Notes: generated by a model from the sequence alone, not told the origin. Shown: positions 49,397 through 57,487, counted from the first letter of the stretch. The stretch: 64,000 nt of DNA from DASUAS01 sp963720765 (GCA_963720765.1 CAVRGS010000002.1:992001-1056000), one strand, 5' to 3'. Numbers and translations are program-made.

Positions 49397-50211
49397 CTGC
49401 TTCGCTCTTCGACCTCGGCGGCCGGCGCGCGCTCGTCACCGGCGCGGCGGGCCTGCTGGGTCGAGAGTTCTGCCGCGCTCTCGTCGGTGCAGGCGCGACC
49501 GTCTACGCGCTCGACCTCGACGAAGGTCAGCTCGCGATCATCGCCGAGGAACTCGGTGTGACGCCTGTGGGCTGCGACGTCACGGACGAAGGCGCGGTAG
49601 ACCGAATCGTCGACAGCCTCGCCGAGAGCGGATCCATCGACGCGCTCGTGACCAGCGCAGCGATCGACCCGAAGGTCGACGCCGGTGGCGGGATCGCGTC
49701 GGGTGGCGACGGCGATCCCGCGACCTACGCCCTCGCCTCCTGGGACCAAACGTTCCGAGTCAACGTCACCGGCACGTTTCTGATGGCGAGGGCGGTGGCG
49801 CGCGTGATGGCAACGCAGGACGAGGGCCGCGGGCGCGGCTCCATCGTCACCGTCGCGTCCACGTACGGCCTCACTGCGCCCGATCCGCGGGTCTACGGCT
49901 GGCCAGAGGTCCCGGGCAGCGTTCGAAAGCCGGTCGACTATCCGGCGTCGAAAGGTGCCATCCTCGGGTTGACGCGGGCGCTCGCCGCGGCATACGTGAA
50001 CACCGGAATCCGCGTGAACTCGCTCACGCCCGGGGGGGCATACGCCGGCCAGGATTCCGCTTTCGTTCAGCGCTACTCGGCGCGCACCATTCTCGGCCGC
50101 ATGGCGCGACCCGAGGAATATGCAGGCCCGATCGTCTTTCTCTGCTCGGACGCCTCGTCGTACATGACCGGTGCAAACCTCGTCGTCGACGGCGGTTGGA
50201 CCGCTCTCTAG
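49393..50211 (+). CDS. Short-chain dehydrogenase/reductase (SDR), PtmA-like context
   Basis: An intact 272-residue classical SDR. It has the cofactor loop ALVTGAAGLLGREFCRALVG, GCDVTDEGAVDRIVDSLAES, IDALVTSAAIDPKVDAGGGI (an AAI variant of NNAG), SIVTVASTYGLTAPD, the catalytic VDYPASKGAILGLTRALAAA (Y-x3-K), RVNSLTPGGAYAGQDSAF and FLCSDASSYMTGANLVVDGG. The GTG at 49393 overlaps the oxidoreductase stop, with GAGGAGG at 49381-49387. In Campylobacter an SDR (PtmA) sits beside the CMP-legionaminate synthetase PtmB. A similar NeuA/SDR pairing here supports a role in nonulosonate precursor supply (inference). Confidence 0.85.
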   Translation: MTASLFDLGGRRALVTGAAGLLGREFCRALVGAGATVYALDLDEGQLAIIAEELGVTPVGCDVTDEGAVDRIVDSLAESGSIDALVTSAAIDPKVDAGGGIASGGDGDPATYALASWDQTFRVNVTGTFLMARAVARVMATQDEGRGRGSIVTVASTYGLTAPDPRVYGWPEVPGSVRKPVDYPASKGAILGLTRALAAAYVNTGIRVNSLTPGGAYAGQDSAFVQRYSARTILGRMARPEEYAGPIVFLCSDASSYMTGANLVVDGGWTAL

Positions 50212-50285
50212 AGCACATGTCGAACGAACTCTCTCGATCCGGCATGGCGGCGGATGCAGCAACAGCACCGGCAAGGACCGCCGCG

Positions 50286-51132
50286 TTAGACCTTGCGCAG
50301 CCAGATGCTTCCGGCGGGCTGAGCGAGTCGCCCTTCGATGCCCAACATGTGGGCCCAAAGAAGCACTTCATACGCTTCGTTGTATTCAAGGAACGCTCGC
50401 AACAAGTACGTCTCGTTCCATCCCCGCCCTTCGCGCACCCACGCCCTGGGATACTCGAACGGGTAGAAGATATCGTGAAAGTGGACGATCACGCCAGACG
50501 CCAGGGCTGGAAGGATCTCGAAGAAGATCCGGTTGACGTCGCTGCCCAGCTTCGTGACGTGGGTTGAATCGACGAACAGTACGTCCCCCGAATTGAGTGA
50601 CTGGAAGACCGAGAGCGGCACATCCTGGAGCCGGGATTCAAGCAGGTCGCACCGAGCCAAATCTTGTGGGGATAGAAGCTGGCGGAGCCGATTCGGGTAC
50701 GGCTCAATCAGCGTGACGTCTTGCACGGCCCCTGCGTCGAACAGAGCAGCGGTTGACCAACCACAGCCAACTTCGATCACGCGGACGCGGCCGGTAGTAG
50801 CGGATCATCGCCTGATAAATGGACGCGTCCGTTGGCGGAAAGAAGTGGTTCTCTGAGCCGGAGCGATATCGCGGTCCGGTCGGATCGACGGCGCTCAGCT
50901 TCTCGAGCAGGGCGAGTTGCTGATCGAGACGAAGGTCGATCCCGACGATCTCGAGAGAGGCCTGGGTGTCGATGTCACGGCCGGAGGGAAGCGGTGAGTA
51001 GTAGTGGCCCGGGGAAAAGGCCACCGGTACTGGTTCGCTACCCGAGCCCCAGAGGAGTCTCCAAGCCAGACCATCGAGGCGGTGTCCGAGGGCGCGTCTC
51101 GACCGAATCTTGAGCGACTTCACCGGGTGCAT
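50286..51132 (-). CDS. Class I SAM-dependent methyltransferase, frameshift near 50780
   Basis: The N-terminal part (MHPVKSLKIRSRRALGHRLD, IDLRLDQQLALLEKLSAVDP, YRSGSENHFFPPTDASIYQA) precedes, after one break, VIEVGCGWSTAALFDAGAVQ (SAM loop), LIEPYPNRLRQLLSPQDLAR, DVLFVDSTHVTKLGSDVNRI and SGVIVHFHDIFYPFEYPRAW, then ERGRGWNETYLLRAFLEYNE-like text and a C-terminus with SIWLRKV. This fits the family 24 methyltransferases of polysaccharide clusters. About 280 residues. Convergent with the SDR. The 178 bases to the next gene at 51311 hold nothing I can assign. Confidence 0.78.
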
Positions 51133-51310
51133 CCCGGCAGCGTAGATGTGGCACTCCTACGCAGCACTGCGCCAGTGCTCCGACGAACGGTTGGCGACGC
51201 CAGTCACTTCTCTGACTCTGCCGATGCCCTCTCCATCCGCTGGGGCGTGACCCGGCTTCGTCGCGTTGCAAGTGGGGCGGCCCTCCGTCCTTCTTGGGAC
51301 CGATACGGCA

Positions 51311-52447
51311 TCACCAAAGATGCCGGATCGCATGATCGATGCGACCCGCGAGTCCCGCAGCAGAGAAGCGGGAGACGATCGAATGACACTGCGCCACCGA
51401 TGGCCATTCGCCATCGAGCCAGCCGGAGAGGACTGCCACGACGTCGTGTTCGCAGTGGGCACGCCACGCCATCGGCAGGATTTCGGCCACTCCATGCGAC
51501 TCGATTGCAACCACCGGGATCCCAACGTTCAACGCCTCGAGCGCCGCGATTCCCATCGGCTCCTCCAAGCTGATGCTCACGAATACGTCCTGACTCGCGA
51601 GCGCGCGGTGAGCGGAACCACGTGCCCGGGGGACTCCACGTCGGAACAACGCGCGCAACGTCATTTTCGCCGTACCAAGTCCACACCGCCGGAAGCGTTG
51701 TCGCGTCCCAAGTCTGCGCCAACATGGCGAACCCCGGCCCGTTCTTTCTCGGCGTGTTGTCACCCACGGTGCACACGCGTAACTCATCGACGGGATGCGG
51801 CGGCAGCGCTCGTACGGGCTCGACGGCACCGCCTCGTAGACGACCTCGACCCGTCGTGGGTCGACGCCCAGCACCGCGATGAGTGCAGATTTGCACCCGC
51901 TGCTTACGGCGAGGTGCCGGACGCCGTCAGCCACGAGGAGCTCGGCGAGACGGGGCCAGTCCTTCCGCCGCTGCTTCCCGACCTTCGGCGGTTCGACGCC
52001 GAGCCCTTCCAGGCGACGCTGGACGCCGCCGAGCTCGTGCCAGTACACGAGCGTCCGAAGCCGCCGCGCGTCGCGTGACGCGAGCAGTTCACGCGCCGAC
52101 GGCGTGTTGAGACTGAACGCGCCGTTGAAGAGCACAAGCGGTGCATCGAACGCATCGCTCGACGGATCGGACGACATCGTCCAGCGGAGACCAACTCCGA
52201 GCTCCGAGACCAGCGTCCGCAACGACGCTGTGACGCCGCCACTGTCGGTGTCGATCGGATGGTGGGTAACCACCACCAGATCACACGCCCACGCCGTGGT
52301 CTCGGCCGTCAGGTTGGTGGCATTGAGGAACACATTCCCGGGGTCTACTTCCAAGGCAATTACCTCCGGATGCCTGGCGCCCAACACGTCGGCGGAACGC
52401 GTACGAGCGACGCACGAGAAGCTCTCGAACGCGGACGACCAAATCAT
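51311..52447 (-). CDS. GT4-like glycosyltransferase, frameshifted
   Basis: Readable parts are VIALEVDPGNVFLNATNLTA, DLVVVTHHPIDTDSGGVTAS with LRTLVSELG, DAFDAPLVLFNGAFSLNTPS, RRLRTLVYWHELGGVQRRLE, LAVSSGCKSALIAVLGVDPR, VEVVYEAVPSSPYERC and the donor motif VFVSISLEEPMGIAALEALN with VGIPVVAIESHGVAEILP. That ends with the E-x7-E pair of GT4 enzymes. Breaks near 51750 and 51640. The start is uncertain: ATG 52447 is the first after an integrase-like remnant that runs into this frame. Confidence 0.65.
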   Translation of the reverse strand: MIWSSAFESFSCVARTRSADVLGARHPEVIALEVDPGNVFLNATNLTAETTAWACDLVVVTHHPIDTDSGGVTASLRTLVSELGVGLRWTMSSDPSSDAFDAPLVLFNGAFSLNTPSARELLASRDARRLRTLVYWHELGGVQRRLEGLGVEPPKVGKQRRKDWPRLAELLVADGVRHLAVSSGCKSALIAVLGVDPRRVEVVYEAVPSSPYERCRRIPSMSYACAPWVTTRRERTGRGSPCWRRLGTRQRFRRCGLGTAKMTLRALFRRGVPRARGSAHRALASQDVFVSISLEEPMGIAALEALNVGIPVVAIESHGVAEILPMAWRAHCEHDVVAVLSGWLDGEWPSVAQCHSIVSRFSAAGLAGRIDHAIRHLW

Positions 52448-52609
52448 CGTCGATCTCCGCGATGAGTCGAGCAAGTTCACGCGCCGTTCGCGCTTCGTCC
52501 GTGGAAAGTCCGCGTAAACGTACTGCTTGCGACCGGTGTCGAGGTCGCGGCCGGCGTGGACGCGCCGCTCCCACGACTCCTTGCCGCGGCGGCGCATCGA
52601 CCCTGCCAT
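52447..52609 (-). pseudogene. Remnant of a tyrosine site-specific integrase (N-terminal arm domain)
   Basis: MRRRGKESWERRVHAGRDLD, TGRKQYVYADFPRTKRE and, one frame over, ARTARELARLIAEIDDD together match the first ~60 residues of actinobacterial phage/ICE-type tyrosine recombinases (the pattern RGKxSWELRVxxGRDPxTGRKxY followed by TKREAExxLARLIAE). Nothing resembling the core-binding or catalytic domain (R...HxxR...Y) follows; a GT occupies the downstream space. It is therefore a relic. It marks past integration near this edge of the glycan cluster. Confidence 0.5.
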
Positions 52610-52708
52610 CCCGCGAGTGTGCGATGTCGAGCCCCGGTACCCGTTTGACACCTCCATGGGTGGCAAACCGCTACGGTGGCGACTCCCGGACGGCCAGGAG
52701 CAGACAGC

Positions 52709-53500
52709 ATGCTCTTCTCTCGTCGCAAGCATGCGACCGCAGTCGAGCCGGCGACGCCTGCAGAAAGCCCCGTGGCAGGCGCCTCGCCGGACCTGAACGA
52801 CACCGCCAGCCCCGCCGCGGCCGCGCCGGGCAGTCCCCCGAACTCGGATATCACATCGCCCGGGACTCCAGGGCCACCAACGGTGCCCGTCGCGGCGCCG
52901 CCCGTGGCCCCGCCACCTCCGCCCCCCGGTAGCTCGATGTCGATCGGCCCAGGCCCCGCACCTGACGAAGAGAGCCCCGCACCTGACGAAGAGAGTGGCG
53001 ACACAGACCTCGACCGCTTCTTCGCGGCATTGCGGCAAGTCGTGCACGACGCTCGGGAAGCACTTCCGGTGGAGGCCCAGCCCGACACCGAGACCGAGGT
53101 GATGCCAGCGTCCACGGGACCGGCGGCTCAGGAGACGAGCGGCGACCCATCCGGCTCCCTGATGCCGACCCGGCGCGATCCAGTGGCAGGCGGCGCACCC
53201 GCGTCTATGACGACCGAGCTCGCGCCCAGCACTGCAGAGTTGGTCAGTTCGCTGGAGGCCGACCGCGACCTCTGGCGTGAGCGTGCAGTGGTCTGGCGCG
53301 AGCGCGCCATGGGCGCGGACATGCTCGTGAAGGCGCTCAACGAGCACATGTCCGACCTCCAAGTCAACCTCGAGGACCTGCGCATGGCGATGCGTTTCCT
53401 GAGCAACGAGACCTCCGACGCGCCCGAACCGCGGGCAGAGCTCTCTGCCGGAGGGTCGACTTGGGGTGGACTCGACCCGTACCTCGAGTCGGGCGCTTAG
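52709..53500 (+). CDS. Pro-rich protein with WRERA coiled coil
   Basis: A 263-residue intact protein. It starts MLFSRRKHATAVEP with a Shine-Dalgarno AGGAG at 52696-52700, continues as a long low-complexity Pro/Ala/Ser/Asp region (with PVAPPPPPPGSS and a duplicated APDEESP), then a helix FFAALRQVVHDAREALP, a second low-complexity part and a coiled coil VSSLEADRDLWRERAVVWRE with RAMGADMLVKALNEHMSDLQ. That last segment closely resembles the tail of the GT at 386-2538. No signal peptide or membrane span. Function unknown; a scaffold for glycan enzymes is one possibility. Confidence 0.75.
   Translation: MLFSRRKHATAVEPATPAESPVAGASPDLNDTASPAAAAPGSPPNSDITSPGTPGPPTVPVAAPPVAPPPPPPGSSMSIGPGPAPDEESPAPDEESGDTDLDRFFAALRQVVHDAREALPVEAQPDTETEVMPASTGPAAQETSGDPSGSLMPTRRDPVAGGAPASMTTELAPSTAELVSSLEADRDLWRERAVVWRERAMGADMLVKALNEHMSDLQVNLEDLRMAMRFLSNETSDAPEPRAELSAGGSTWGGLDPYLESGA
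52954..52995 (+). repeat. Perfect 21-bp tandem duplication
   Basis: Two identical 21-bp units (52954-52974 and 52975-52995) lie inside the Pro-rich coding region and encode APDEESP twice. The unit length is a multiple of three, so the frame is kept. Confidence 0.85.
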
Positions 53501-53750
53501 TCCTTGGGGGCGATGACGCGCGTTTCGCGAGCGCGAGCGCGTGCAGCGAACGCTGGTAGACCCACTCAGCCACAAGGTCGTCGGCGCGTGCGAGTTCATC
53601 GACCGAGACGTCTTCCGGCGCAAGCAATTACCCGTGCTGCAATGCGGATCCAGTCCTGCGTGCGCGCGGCTCGGGCCGGCGCGACGAGCTCAGGATCAGA
53701 CGAAGGTGAGGAGCGCGGTCGTCGCATGGGGTCCCGATGGGTCGAGGACG
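53497..53750 (-). CDS. Possible small frameshifted protein, unknown
   Basis: A minus-strand frame with LAPEDVSVDELARADDLVAE and WVYQRSLHALALA is better ordered than the other frames. After a one-base shift it ends RVIAPKD with a TAA at 53497-53499 that overlaps the TAG of the convergent Pro-rich gene. The upstream part (LHDVLDPSGPHATTALLTFV, DPELVAPARAARTQDWIRIA) lies in two further frames. I cannot name a family; it might also be a damaged extension of the GT4 that ends at 53751. Confidence 0.3.
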
Positions 53751-54893
53751 TCATGCAACGGTAAGCGCAAGGTGCGATCGGACGCGGCAATCCGGCGGCC
53801 AGAGCGGGCCTGTCAGAGCAGATCGTCGCACGATTCTCGAGAGGTCGCTCGCGAGCGCTTCGAGACCGGCGGTGGCGACGAATCGCTCGTGTCCGCGTAC
53901 CGCGATCTCGTCTCGAAGTCCTTCGTCGTCGCGCAGAGTCACGATCGCGTCGGCGAGCGCGTCCGGATCGCCGGGCGGGCAAAGCCATGCGTCCTGCCCG
54001 TGACTTAGGAGCTCGCGCGCCGCGGGACTGTCGGCGGTGACGACCGGGCGTGCGCATGCGAGCGCGTCAAACACCTTGTTCGGGATGACACGCAGCGCTT
54101 TCGGTGACGTGCCGAAGATTCCGAGGCAGAGGTCACTGTGCGCCATCAGCCCGGGAAGCTCCTCGTAGGGGCGATGGCCGAGGAAGCGCATTGATTGCAC
54201 GCCACGCTGCTTGGCCAGCGCGCGAATCCCCTCGCGGGTGTCACCGTCACCGACCACGTCGAAGGCGACCTCCTCGCCGCGCGCATTGAGGATCGCAGCC
54301 GCCTGCACCACATGCTCGAGACCGTGGAGCGGAATGAAGGACGCGTACACGAACACCCGGAAGCCGTCGTGCGCGGCGGCAGGACGCGGGTGCATCACGT
54401 CGGTGTCGGCGCCGACCCAGAACCGCCGGACCCGCGCGGATTGGCGCCGAGATCGTTCACGAAGTGCTCGCCATGCGCGTCGGTGTCGACGAGCACAGAA
54501 TCGGCGAGGCGAAGCGCGACCCTGTCTTCGAGAACGAGTCGTCGCCAAGTCGCGGAGCCGGGTCGTGCACTCCCGCGGTCCTCTGCGCTCTCCTGCAGCG
54601 AGACGAATGCATCGAAGAGCACTGGTGCGCCGTCGCATTCGGGCCAGCGCCTTTGCGGCGACGACGTCTGCTTGGCCGGGGAACCCGACCAACACGAGGT
54701 CGGCGGGAGTTCGCCGCAGCTCGCATATGAGCGCAGGGCTGCGCCTGGCGTAGGGCCGCGGATCCGAGATGGTGTGCACCTCGGCGCCGGCACGGCTCAG
54801 CGCCTTGGCGACGATCCGATTGCGTGAGTAGTTGGGGTCGAAGTGTCCGAAGTGCGCGATGCGGATCCCACCAAGGGGCGAGTGTGTCACCAC
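53751..54893 (-). CDS. GT4 glycosyltransferase, frameshifted in the middle
   Basis: RIAHFGHFDPNYSRNRIVAK with ALSRAGAEVHTISDPRPYAR opens the protein, followed by ADLVLVGFPGQADVVAAKAL. Between about 54630 and 54440 the true frame shifts (VLFDAFVSLQESAEDRGSAR, LADSVLVDTDAHGEHFVNDL) and shifts back to RRFWVGADTDVMHP, FRVFVYASFIPLHGLEHVVQ, VAFDVVGDGDTREGIRALAK, VIPNKVFDALACARPVVTAD and LLSHGQDAWLCPPGDPDALA. NKVFDALACARPVV is the donor-site variant found in GT4 enzymes of exopolysaccharide clusters. Starts are adjacent GTG codons at 54893/54890. About 380 residues. Confidence 0.78.
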   Translation of the reverse strand: MVTHSPLGGIRIAHFGHFDPNYSRNRIVAKALSRAGAEVHTISDPRPYARRSPALICELRRTPADLVLVGFPGQADVVAAKALARMRRRTSALRCIRLAAGERRGPRECTTRLRDLATTRSRRQGRASPRRFCARRHRRAWRALRERSRRQSARVRRFWVGADTDVMHPRPAAAHDGFRVFVYASFIPLHGLEHVVQAAAILNARGEEVAFDVVGDGDTREGIRALAKQRGVQSMRFLGHRPYEELPGLMAHSDLCLGIFGTSPKALRVIPNKVFDALACARPVVTADSPAARELLSHGQDAWLCPPGDPDALADAIVTLRDDEGLRDEIAVRGHERFVATAGLEALASDLSRIVRRSALTGPLWPPDCRVRSHLALTVA

Positions 54894-55033
54894 CGCGCGG
54901 CAGCGTAGGCGGAGGCGGCGTTCGGACCGCGAGTGCCGGGAGCGACCGGCGAGGTATCCCTGACGAGAAGCGTTGACCCGAAGTTGCTGCGCCGTTGACC
55001 CGAACCCGTTGGCGTCGTCAGCGCGACCGACCG

Positions 55034-55039
55034 TAGCCT
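55034..55039 (+). promoter_or_regulatory. Putative -10 box (TAGCCT) with TTGGCG -35
   Basis: TAGCCT ends 6 nt before the GTG start at 55046. A TTGGCG at 55009-55014 sits 19 bp upstream as a possible -35. Two copies of CGTTGACCCGAA lie between 54971 and 55003. Confidence 0.5.
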
Positions 55040-55045
55040 CGCGAC

Positions 55046-56190
55046 GTGCCGCCCATCCGCGTGTTCCGCAGTCATCGACCGGCTCAACGTCGGCGGCCCG
55101 GCGCTCCAGGCGACGGTGCTCAGCCGCGGGCTCGACCCCGACCGGTTCGAGCAGCGTCTCCTCGTCGGGTCGGTGGGGGAGGAAGAGGGCGACTACGTGT
55201 CGCTCCGCGCGCCCGAGCTCCCCGTGGAACACGTCGTCGGGCTCGGGCGCGAACCGCACGCCGGTCGAGACGCGCAGGCCCTCGCCCAGATCAGTCGCGT
55301 CGTGCGCGAGTTCCGTCCGCACGTCGTCCACACCCACAAGGCCAAGGCCGGCGTGCTCGGGCGCACGGCGGCATGGGCCCACCGTGTGCCGGCAACGGTG
55401 CACACGTTCCACGGCCACCTGCTCACCGGCTACTTCTCGCCGGCGAAGACGCAGGTGGTGGTGAACGTCGAGCGGGCCTTCGCGTGGAAGACGACCCGGC
55501 TGGTGGCCGTGGGCGCCCAGGTGCGCGACGAGCTCCTCGCCGCGAAGGTCGGCCGCCGTGAGCAGTACGTCGTCGTGCCGCCCGGTACGAGCTTCGACTC
55601 CGTGCCGAGCCGGGACGACGCCCGCCGAGCGCTCGGGCTCCCGCTCGACGTCCCGGTCGTCTCGTTCGTCGGTCGGCTCACCGCGGTGAAGCGACCCGAG
55701 CGCTTCGTCGACGTCGCACTCGGCCTCGCCGCCGAACGCCCGGCCTTGCACGTCGTGGTGGCCGGCGGGGGCGAGATGCTGGAGGATCTCCGGAGCCGCG
55801 CCGCGCCGCTCGGGCGACGCATCCACTTCCTCGGCTGGTGGAAAGAGGTCGAGCAGGTCTACGCGGCGAGTGACGTCGTGATGCTCACCTCCGACAACGA
55901 GGGGATGCCCGTGTCGCTCATCGAGGCTGCTGCGGTCGGTGTGGCTGCTGTGACGACACGGGTCGGCAGCGCTCCGGAAGTCGTGCTCGACGGCGTGACC
56001 GGCCTGGTCACCAGCACCGACACCGACGAGCTCGTCGCCGCGACCGCGCGTCTCCTCGACGACGACGGGTTGCGCGCGCGATTCGGCGCCGCCGCGGCGT
56101 GATCACGCGGCGAGCTGCTTCGGGCCGCAACGACTGGCGGACGACATCGCCAACCTGTACGAAGAGGTGGCCGACGGCGTCGTGCGGTGA
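55046..56190 (+). CDS. GT4 glycosyltransferase, two frameshifts
   Basis: After a leader PPIRVFR and a one-base shift near 55069 it reads VIDRLNVGGPALQATVLSRG, VREFRPHVVHTHKAKAGVLG, VPATVHTFHGHLLTGYFSPA, LVAVGAQVRDELLAAKVG, LPLDVPVVSFVGRLTAVKRP, VMLTSDNEGMPVSLIEAAAV (E-x7-E donor motif) and LDGVTGLVTSTDTDELVAAT. A second shift near 56098 gives the natural end LADDIANLYEEVADGVVR and a stop at 56188-56190. This is close to EpsF/WcaL-type hexosyltransferases. It ends 148 bp before the WecA-type gene. Confidence 0.85.
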
Positions 56191-56338
56191 GCGACTCGCG
56201 GCGAATGCCCGTCCACGAAAGAACACTGTGTTTCAACATCCCGTCTACCCCTGGTGTTCACGAGGCAACGCCGGTAGGGTCGGCCGATCGCAGGCGGGGT
56301 CTGCTCACGTTCCATCCCCCCGGCAGACGGCAGGCAGC

Positions 56339-57487
56339 ATGGTTGACGGCACGCGTATCGCCCTCGCCGGCGGCGTCACGTTCCTCGTCGTGGCGCTGCT
56401 CGTTCCGCTCGCGCGGCGCTACGCGCTCCGGAACGGGATCACCGACAACCCGGCGCCGGGCAAGGCCCACGCCTCGCCCACGCCGTATCTCGGCGGCATC
56501 GCCATCGCGCTGGGCGCCCTGATCTGCTCGCTGGCGTTGCCCGGCTCGCAGGCGCAGGCCGCGACCATCCTCGCCGCCGCCGCCCTGGTCGCCGTCACCG
56601 GTCTCTTCGACGACATCCGCACGGTGCGGCCCGGGATGCGTCTCCTGGTCGAAGCCCTCGCCGCGGGAGCGGCGGCCGCGGCGGGCGCGCACGTGCAGCT
56701 GTTCGACAACCCCCTCGACTACGTCATCACCATCGTGTGGATCGTGGTGATCACGAACTCGTTCAACCTGCTCGACAACATGGACGCCGCCGCCGGCTCG
56801 ATCGCGACCGTGATCGCCGCCGCGATCGCGGTCACCGCGCTCGTCGAAGGCCAGGTGCTCGTGGGCGGGCTGGCGGTGGTCATCGCGTCGGCGTGCCTGG
56901 CGTTCCTGATCTACAACTGGCACCCGGCCCGGATCTTCATGGGCGACGCCGGCTCGCTGTTCCTCGGGTTCATGCTGGCGGTGATCTCGCTGAAGCTCCG
57001 GATGCCCGTGCCGCACGGGGCGAGCATCGTCGCCGTCGTCCTCCTGGTCGGGCCCGCGGTCTTCGACACGACGCTCGTGGTGATCTCCCGGTTGACGCAC
57101 GGGCGACCCATCTACATCGGCGGCACCGACCACACGTCGCACCGCCTCCTGCTGCTCGGCGTGCCGAAGGTCGCGGTCACCGCGGTGCTCGTCGGCGGCA
57201 CTGCGGCGTCGTGCACACTCGGCGTGCTCGTGGCGGAAGGCATCGTGTCGCCCTGGATCGCGGTCCCGCTGGCGGGGATCCCGGCCATCCTTGCGCTCGT
57301 GTTCCTCCTGCGCATGGGCGTCTACACCGAGGACGCGCGCGGTCGCCACCAGCTCGTGGTGCACCCGTCCCGCGCGCCCCACTACGGCCCCCCGTCGCCG
57401 TCGCCGTCGCCGTCGCCGTCGTCGACGCCGTCTCGGTTCTCCCGGGTGCGGCCCCACCACCGGGGCGCGACACGACAGCCGAGCTAG
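56339..57487 (+). CDS. Undecaprenyl/decaprenyl-phosphate sugar-1-phosphate transferase (WecA/TagO/MraY family)
   Basis: A 382-residue polytopic membrane enzyme that attaches GlcNAc-1-P or a related sugar-1-P to polyprenyl phosphate, the starting step for surface glycans. Visible are the signature ITDNPAPGKAHASPTPYLGG, GLFDDIRTVRPGMRLLVE (DD motif), NSFNLLDNMDAAAGSIA (catalytic D-N-x-D region), FLIYNWHPARIFMGDAGSLF and HGRPIYIGGTDHTSHRLLLL with the conserved HH/HR loop. A Ser/Pro tail from the CCGTCG repeat follows the last helix. Intact. The GlcNAc-type specificity is inferred from family resemblance to WecA/TagO rather than MraY. Confidence 0.9.
   Translation: MVDGTRIALAGGVTFLVVALLVPLARRYALRNGITDNPAPGKAHASPTPYLGGIAIALGALICSLALPGSQAQAATILAAAALVAVTGLFDDIRTVRPGMRLLVEALAAGAAAAAGAHVQLFDNPLDYVITIVWIVVITNSFNLLDNMDAAAGSIATVIAAAIAVTALVEGQVLVGGLAVVIASACLAFLIYNWHPARIFMGDAGSLFLGFMLAVISLKLRMPVPHGASIVAVVLLVGPAVFDTTLVVISRLTHGRPIYIGGTDHTSHRLLLLGVPKVAVTAVLVGGTAASCTLGVLVAEGIVSPWIAVPLAGIPAILALVFLLRMGVYTEDARGRHQLVVHPSRAPHYGPPSPSPSPSPSSTPSRFSRVRPHHRGATRQPS
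57392..57421 (+). repeat. Hexanucleotide tandem repeat (CCGTCG) x5
   Basis: Five perfect CCGTCG units inside the C-terminal tail of the WecA-type gene, read in frame as Pro-Ser repeats. The six-base period keeps the frame if the copy number changes. Confidence 0.9.

Noticed and set aside
51311..53623. One 770-residue minus-strand protein
   Set aside because: Its N-terminal half is antisense to the Pro-rich gene at 52709-53500; only the GT part from about 52447 down and the short integrase-like piece are credible.
54970..55003. Repeated CGTTGACCCGAA as an operator for the GT4 at 55046
   Set aside because: Only two imperfectly spaced copies, no symmetry and no known matching regulator; mentioned only with the promoter.
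53751..55826. 691-residue minus-strand protein including the region opposite the GT4 at 55046
   Set aside because: The part above 54893 is antisense to a well-supported plus-strand GT4 and has no motifs; the real gene begins at the GTG near 54893.
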